The notes below the pieces were generated by a model. It was not told where the DNA came from. It did not search any database and saw nothing but the letters and a program-made list of their open reading frames with translations. A program made the position numbers and the translations under genes. A stretch of DNA of 64,000 bases. It comes from JBBAAP01 sp043808305. Lineage in GTDB: Bacteria > Planctomycetota > MHYJ01 > JACQXL01. Numbering within the stretch: the first letter of the stretch is position 1; each line of letters starts with the position of its first letter. Of the stretch, positions 59,966 to 64,000 are shown in pieces. The stretch spans positions 1 to 64,000 of the forward strand of contig JAZDFB010000089.1 of NCBI GenBank assembly GCA_043808305.1. Reading direction: 5' to 3'.

Positions 59966-60970
59966 ATGGGTATAAGAATCGCCATCAACGGTTTCGGCCG
60001 GATAGGACGCCATGTATTTAAAGCCATGTCCAAGAGACCCGAGTTCGAAGTCGTGGTCATCAACGACCTCTCGGATGCCAAGACGCTGGCCCACCTCTTG
60101 AAGTACGATTCCATCTACGGCAGGTTCGACGGCACCATCTCCGTAAAGGAAGGCGCTTTCATCGTCAACGGCAAGGAGATCAAGGTGATTGCCGAGAGAG
60201 ACCCGTCCAAGCTGCCCTGGGGCCAGAATAATGTCGACTTCGTAGTCGAATCCACCGGCGTGTTCACCAAGCGTTCCGACCTGGAAAAACATCTGGCCGC
60301 CGGGGCCAAGAAGGTGGTGCTGACCGCGCCGCCAAAGGAACCGGTCGATGCCGTCGTGGTTATGGGCGTAAACGAGGATAAGCTCAAAAAGGAGCACAAG
60401 ATATTTTCCAACGCCTCCTGCACCACTAACTGCCTGGCGCCTTTGGTAAAAATCATCAATGACAACTTCGGAATCACCCGCGGCTTGATGACCACTATCC
60501 ACGCTTACACCAACGACCAGTCGGTGACGGATTTAATCCACAAGGACCTACGGCGCGCCCGGGCGGCGGCAATTAATATTAACCCCACCTCGACCGGCGC
60601 CGCCAAGGCCATCGGCGAAGTCATTCCGGAACTGGTCGGCAAGCTCAATGGCGTAGCTATCCGAGTCCCGGTGCCAACCGGCTCGCTGGTCGACCTGGTG
60701 ATTGACGTCAAGAAGGATGCCACCCCGGCTGATATCAATAAGCTTTTCAAATCCGCGGCTGAAGGCAGGATGAAGGGCATCCTCGAATATACCGAGGACC
60801 CGATTGTCTCTACGGATATCATCGGGAATACCCATTCCTGCGTGTTTGATTCCCTGTTAACCATGGTAATAGACAAGAATCAGGTCAAAGTATTCGGCTG
60901 GTACGACAACGAATGGGCTTATTCTTACAGGATTGCCGATATCATCGCTTACGCCAATAATTTGAAATAG
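59966..60970 (+). CDS. gapA: Glyceraldehyde-3-phosphate dehydrogenase, type I
   Basis: The 334-aa enzyme starts MGIRIAINGFGRIGRHVFKA (NAD-binding) and has catalytic C152 in SNASCTTNCLAPL and H179 in TTIHAYTNDQ. It ends WYDNEWAYSYRIADIIAY. It interconverts glyceraldehyde-3-phosphate and 1,3-bisphosphoglycerate. AAAGGAGG precedes ATG 59966. pgk follows, the next step of glycolysis. Confidence 0.97.
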   Translation: MGIRIAINGFGRIGRHVFKAMSKRPEFEVVVINDLSDAKTLAHLLKYDSIYGRFDGTISVKEGAFIVNGKEIKVIAERDPSKLPWGQNNVDFVVESTGVFTKRSDLEKHLAAGAKKVVLTAPPKEPVDAVVVMGVNEDKLKKEHKIFSNASCTTNCLAPLVKIINDNFGITRGLMTTIHAYTNDQSVTDLIHKDLRRARAAAININPTSTGAAKAIGEVIPELVGKLNGVAIRVPVPTGSLVDLVIDVKKDATPADINKLFKSAAEGRMKGILEYTEDPIVSTDIIGNTHSCVFDSLLTMVIDKNQVKVFGWYDNEWAYSYRIADIIAYANNLK

Positions 60971-60997
60971 CGCAGATTAGCACGGATTGAATATACA

Positions 60998-61034
60998 GAT
61001 GGGCACAGGTTAGGTACCCTATCTTGTGCCCATC
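60998..61034 (+). terminator. Hairpin between gapA and pgk
   Basis: GATGGGCACA and TGTGCCCATC form a perfect 10-bp stem with a 17-base loop and no U-tract. It may be a processing or stabilising structure between the two genes rather than a full stop. Confidence 0.5.
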
Positions 61035-61058
61035 AGCAATAATAAAGGAAGGTATTAT

Positions 61059-62237
61059 ATGGCTAAACTAACCATTCGCGATATACCGATGGCCGGCAAA
61101 CGGATTCTTACCCGGGTCGATTTTAACGTCCCCCAGGACGATAAAGGCAATATTACCGACGATACCAGAATCAAAGCGACTTTGCCGACCATAAATTACA
61201 TCATCGCCAATAACGGCCGGGTGGTGCTGATGTCGCATCTGGGCCGGCCTAAAGGCAAGGAAGATAAATTCAGGCTTAACCCGGCGGCCATCATCCTGAG
61301 TAAACTGCTCGGCAAACCGGTCACCAAGCTGGATGACTGCATCGGGTTGAACATAGAAAAAGCCGTGTCCAAAATAAAGGACGGCGAAGTAATTCTTCTG
61401 GAAAACCTCAGGTTCTATGCCGAGGAGGAAAAGAACGACGATGATTTCTCCAAGAAACTGGCCTTCCTGGGCGATGTCTACGTCGACGACGCCTTCGCCT
61501 GCGCGCACCGGGCCCACGCTTCCATCGTCGGCGTAACCAAGTACCTTAAATCAGCGGCCGGGTTCCTGCTGGCCAAGGAAATAGAATACCTTACCCGGGT
61601 GGTGGAATCACCCGACAAGCCTTATGTGGCCATTCTGGGCGGCTCGAAGGTCTCGGATAAGATTGCCGTGATTGATAACCTGATTCAAAACGTCAATACG
61701 ATTCTTATTGGCGGCGGCATGGCATACACCTTCCTTAAAGCCCAGGGCAAGAATATCGGGTCATCCAAACTGGAAAAAGACAAAATCGACGTGGCTAAAA
61801 ATATCCTCAAGCACGCCAAGGAAAAGAAAGTGGAAATAGTCCTGCCCATCGACCATCTGGCGGCGGACCATCTCGAAGCAAAATCCAGAATCAGGGTGGA
61901 AAAGGACTCAATTCCCGACGGCTGGTACGGCGTTGATATCGGACCCGAAACCGTCAAGCTGTTTATCAGCAAGCTGCAATCGGCCCGGACCGTCATATGG
62001 AACGGACCGTTGGGCATATTCGAAATCGATAAATTTGCCGAAGGCTCGCGCTCTATCGCATTAATGCTGTCCGGACTCAAGGCCATAACCGTGGTGGGCG
62101 GCGGAGACACCGCCGCGGCCGTAACCAAATTCGGCCTGGCCGAGAAATTCTCCCACGTTTCCACGGGCGGCGGCGCATCGCTGGAGTTCCTCGAGGGCAA
62201 AGAACTGCCGGGCATCGCGGCTCTGACCAACAAATGA
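61059..62237 (+). CDS. pgk: Phosphoglycerate kinase
   Basis: ATG 61059 has AAAGGAAGG upstream, so the longer frame is discarded. The 392-aa kinase has RVDFNVPQDDKGNITDDTRI, MSHLGRPKG, LLENLRFYAEEEKND, the AILGGSKVSDKI hinge and VVGGGDTAAA. It makes ATP from 1,3-bisphosphoglycerate. Its stop overlaps the next start (ATGA). Confidence 0.97.
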   Translation: MAKLTIRDIPMAGKRILTRVDFNVPQDDKGNITDDTRIKATLPTINYIIANNGRVVLMSHLGRPKGKEDKFRLNPAAIILSKLLGKPVTKLDDCIGLNIEKAVSKIKDGEVILLENLRFYAEEEKNDDDFSKKLAFLGDVYVDDAFACAHRAHASIVGVTKYLKSAAGFLLAKEIEYLTRVVESPDKPYVAILGGSKVSDKIAVIDNLIQNVNTILIGGGMAYTFLKAQGKNIGSSKLEKDKIDVAKNILKHAKEKKVEIVLPIDHLAADHLEAKSRIRVEKDSIPDGWYGVDIGPETVKLFISKLQSARTVIWNGPLGIFEIDKFAEGSRSIALMLSGLKAITVVGGGDTAAAVTKFGLAEKFSHVSTGGGASLEFLEGKELPGIAALTNK

Positions 62238-64000
62238 CTTATAACCCAAACCCTTTAAGGGCTCTGGCAGTATCAGGCGTTGCATTACTGCTAGCCGCGT
62301 TGCTTTACGCCGGCTGTGCCTCAACAGCGGCAACTGGCAAGAAAACGGACTCGCCGAAAAAAGAAGACGAGAAAGAATTCTCAGAGATAATAAAGGATTT
62401 CAAGCCGATTACCGGCGGGCTGTTTACTATTTACCAAAATACTAAAGACGGCCGGGCGCTTCTGGAGATAACGCCCGACCGGTTAGACAAGATATTCCTT
62501 TGCTCGGTCACACGGGAAACAGGCGACGGCGGGTTCTTCGAACAATCAGCCCTGCAGGATAATTTCCCGTTATTCTTTCGTAAAATCAACAACCGCATCC
62601 AGCTAATCCATAAAAACGTCCTATTCCGGGCGGACCGCGACAAACCCATTTTCCGGGCTCTGGAAAAAGGCATCAGCGATTCGTTAATTTCATCGTCTGT
62701 AGTACTTTCAAAACCGCACCCAAAAACAGGCGCGGTGCTGGCCTCGCTCAACGACCTGTTCCTGTTCGACCGCTATAACATCGCCCGCCATCTTAACGAA
62801 GCCACCAAGGCTGACTTCGGATTTGACCGCGACAACAGTTATTTCTCACTACTTAAATCTTTCCCGGAAAATACCGATATCGAAATCAATATGCATTTCC
62901 GCAGCACCAAGTCGGTATCCTCGCCGACTTTGGCCGACTCGCGCAGTTTGTTCCTGAAATACTATTATTCCATCACAGCCCTGCCAAAAAAAGGCTACGT
63001 GCCCCGCCTGGCCGACGACCGGGTCGGGCATTTTATCACCATGTACGCGGACTATTCATCGGTCAAGCCGGAAACGCCTTATGTCCGCTATGTCAACCGC
63101 TGGCGGCTGGAGAAAACAGACCCCAACGCGTTGCTGTCGCCGCCCAAACAACCGATTGTTTTCTGGATGGAAAAAACCATCCCGCTGGAATACCGCGAAT
63201 CGGTCAAAAAAGGCGTCCTGCTCTGGAACAAGGCCTTCGAGCAAGCCGGCTTTAAGGATGCGATAGTAGTTTACCAGCAGCCGGATGATGCCGACTGGGA
63301 CCCGGCCGACGTGCGTTACAACACCATCCGTTGGATGGTCAGCCCCGGTTTCGGCCCTCATGCGGTCGGACCGTCGCACGACGACCCGTTCACCGGCGAG
63401 CTTTATACGGCAGATATCCGCATCAGCGCCGATATGCTCCGCACCAATTATACCCAATTCGAAGAGTTCATCAACCCGCTGTCTAACACGGAACAGTATT
63501 GCGATTACAGCCGCGGACTGGCATACCAGGCTTCGCTGGCTATGTCGCTTCTTGAAGCCAGAGGTTTTCTTGAGGGCAAGGAAGAGGAGGCCGAGAAGTT
63601 TGCCCAATCATACTTAGTTGACCTGGTCTGCCACGAGGTCGGCCATACGCTGGGCTTAAGGCATAACTTCAAAGCCAGCACGGCTCTGCCCGTGAGCAAA
63701 CTCCACGACAAAGCGCTTACCAGCCAGCAGGGCCTGACCGGCTCGGTTATGGATTACTGCCCGGCTAACGTAGCTTTGGACCAATCCAAGCAGGGCGAGT
63801 TCTGGCATTCCACAGTCGGGCCTTATGACTGCTGGGCCATAGAATACGCCTACAAACCGCTGGAAGCCGTCAAGCCCGAGGAAGAGCTGGCTAAGCTTAA
63901 CGAGATAGCCTCGCGTTGCGCCCAACCTGAGCTGGCCTACGGCACCGACGAAGACGCCTACGGCAACTCGCCCAAGAGCATTGACCCGCTCTGCAATATG
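62234..64000 (+). CDS. Zinc metalloprotease lipoprotein, DUF5117/DUF4953-like (C-terminus cut by window edge)
   Basis: The frame opens at ATG 62234 in the pgk stop (ATGA) and is still open at 64000, 589 codons. A lipoprotein signal ends LLYAGC near residue 28. Residues 100-420 fit the DUF5117 region (FLYNIARHLNEA-type motifs, RYVNRWRLEKTDP). The metzincin zinc site HEVGHTLGLRH has H467, E468, H471 and H477, followed by a candidate Met-turn GSVMDYCPAN. It should be an outer-envelope protease. Coupling to pgk is probably only positional. Confidence 0.92.
   Translation, partial: MTYNPNPLRALAVSGVALLLAALLYAGCASTAATGKKTDSPKKEDEKEFSEIIKDFKPITGGLFTIYQNTKDGRALLEITPDRLDKIFLCSVTRETGDGGFFEQSALQDNFPLFFRKINNRIQLIHKNVLFRADRDKPIFRALEKGISDSLISSSVVLSKPHPKTGAVLASLNDLFLFDRYNIARHLNEATKADFGFDRDNSYFSLLKSFPENTDIEINMHFRSTKSVSSPTLADSRSLFLKYYYSITALPKKGYVPRLADDRVGHFITMYADYSSVKPETPYVRYVNRWRLEKTDPNALLSPPKQPIVFWMEKTIPLEYRESVKKGVLLWNKAFEQAGFKDAIVVYQQPDDADWDPADVRYNTIRWMVSPGFGPHAVGPSHDDPFTGELYTADIRISADMLRTNYTQFEEFINPLSNTEQYCDYSRGLAYQASLAMSLLEARGFLEGKEEEAEKFAQSYLVDLVCHEVGHTLGLRHNFKASTALPVSKLHDKALTSQQGLTGSVMDYCPANVALDQSKQGEFWHSTVGPYDCWAIEYAYKPLEAVKPEEELAKLNEIASRCAQPELAYGTDEDAYGNSPKSIDPLCNM

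Overview
The window looks like a chromosomal segment of an uncultured bacterium, most likely a member of the Planctomycetota. No marker gene proves this. The hints are an 'MSPEQIISFNCPGC'-type zinc ribbon fused to a DUF1080-like domain, two dissimilar GroEL paralogues without groES, HEAT-repeat and RCC1/FN3 surface proteins, and a DUF5117-type zinc protease. Base composition is moderate and coding density is high. Both window edges cut genes: an anti-sigma factor at base 1 and a metalloprotease at base 64000.

Layout. 1-2301: an ECF sigma/anti-sigma pair and a HEAT-repeat protein. 2407-3995: a YfmF-like M16 protein and a 52-aa zinc-ribbon protein. 4254-11349 (minus): membrane protein, exported cyclophilin, RNase Z-like hydrolase, two chaperonins and an S49 peptidase. 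11542-19143: NnrD, two unknown genes, and a giant FN3/RCC1 lipoprotein interrupted by one in-frame TAG. 19482-24571 (plus): an acyl-CoA/acetate operon (CoA-transferase-GNAT fusion, ADP-forming acetyl-CoA synthetase, BioD/DRTGG regulator). 24597-35140 (minus): a compact nine-gene run, degP-like, zinc-ribbon/DUF1080, nusA, infB, rbfA, HEAT lipoprotein, rph, soluble MgtE-like sensor, Nramp-related transporter. 35551-40430: cupin, Cys-rich protein, two radical SAM enzymes, cysteine synthase. 40720-43443: a three-gene cassette of ADP-ribosylglycohydrolase, PD-(D/E)XK-like nuclease and an unknown protein. 44648-48174 (plus): cysteine desulfurase, DsrC, DsrM-like and DsrK-like genes. 48256-50942: a DUF4160/DUF2442 pair, methylmalonyl-CoA mutase and epimerase. 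51033: tRNA-Pro. 52022-57672: DUF2950 proteins, a C39 peptidase, a DNA-binding protein, a CCA-adding enzyme and a methyltransferase. 57806-64000 (plus): an LTA-synthase-like sulfatase, gapA, pgk and a lipoprotein protease.

The most unusual content is non-coding or repetitive. Four intergenic arrays of imperfect tandem repeats all have exactly 22 bp per unit but different sequences. A palindromic element of 75-81 bp lies in frame inside two unrelated enzymes (methylmalonyl-CoA mutase and CCA-adding enzyme), like the Rickettsia palindromic elements. Two different two-copy structured motifs occur, one in leaders of minus-strand genes and one directly after stop codons, with stem changes that preserve pairing. 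Several short inverted-repeat elements resembling MITEs touch gene ends.

Several promoters can be read as TTGACA-like plus TATAAT-like boxes, most with a 16-bp spacer. Three put the start codon within about ten bases of the -10 box, which suggests leaderless messages. All functional calls come from reading motifs by eye; no database search was run.
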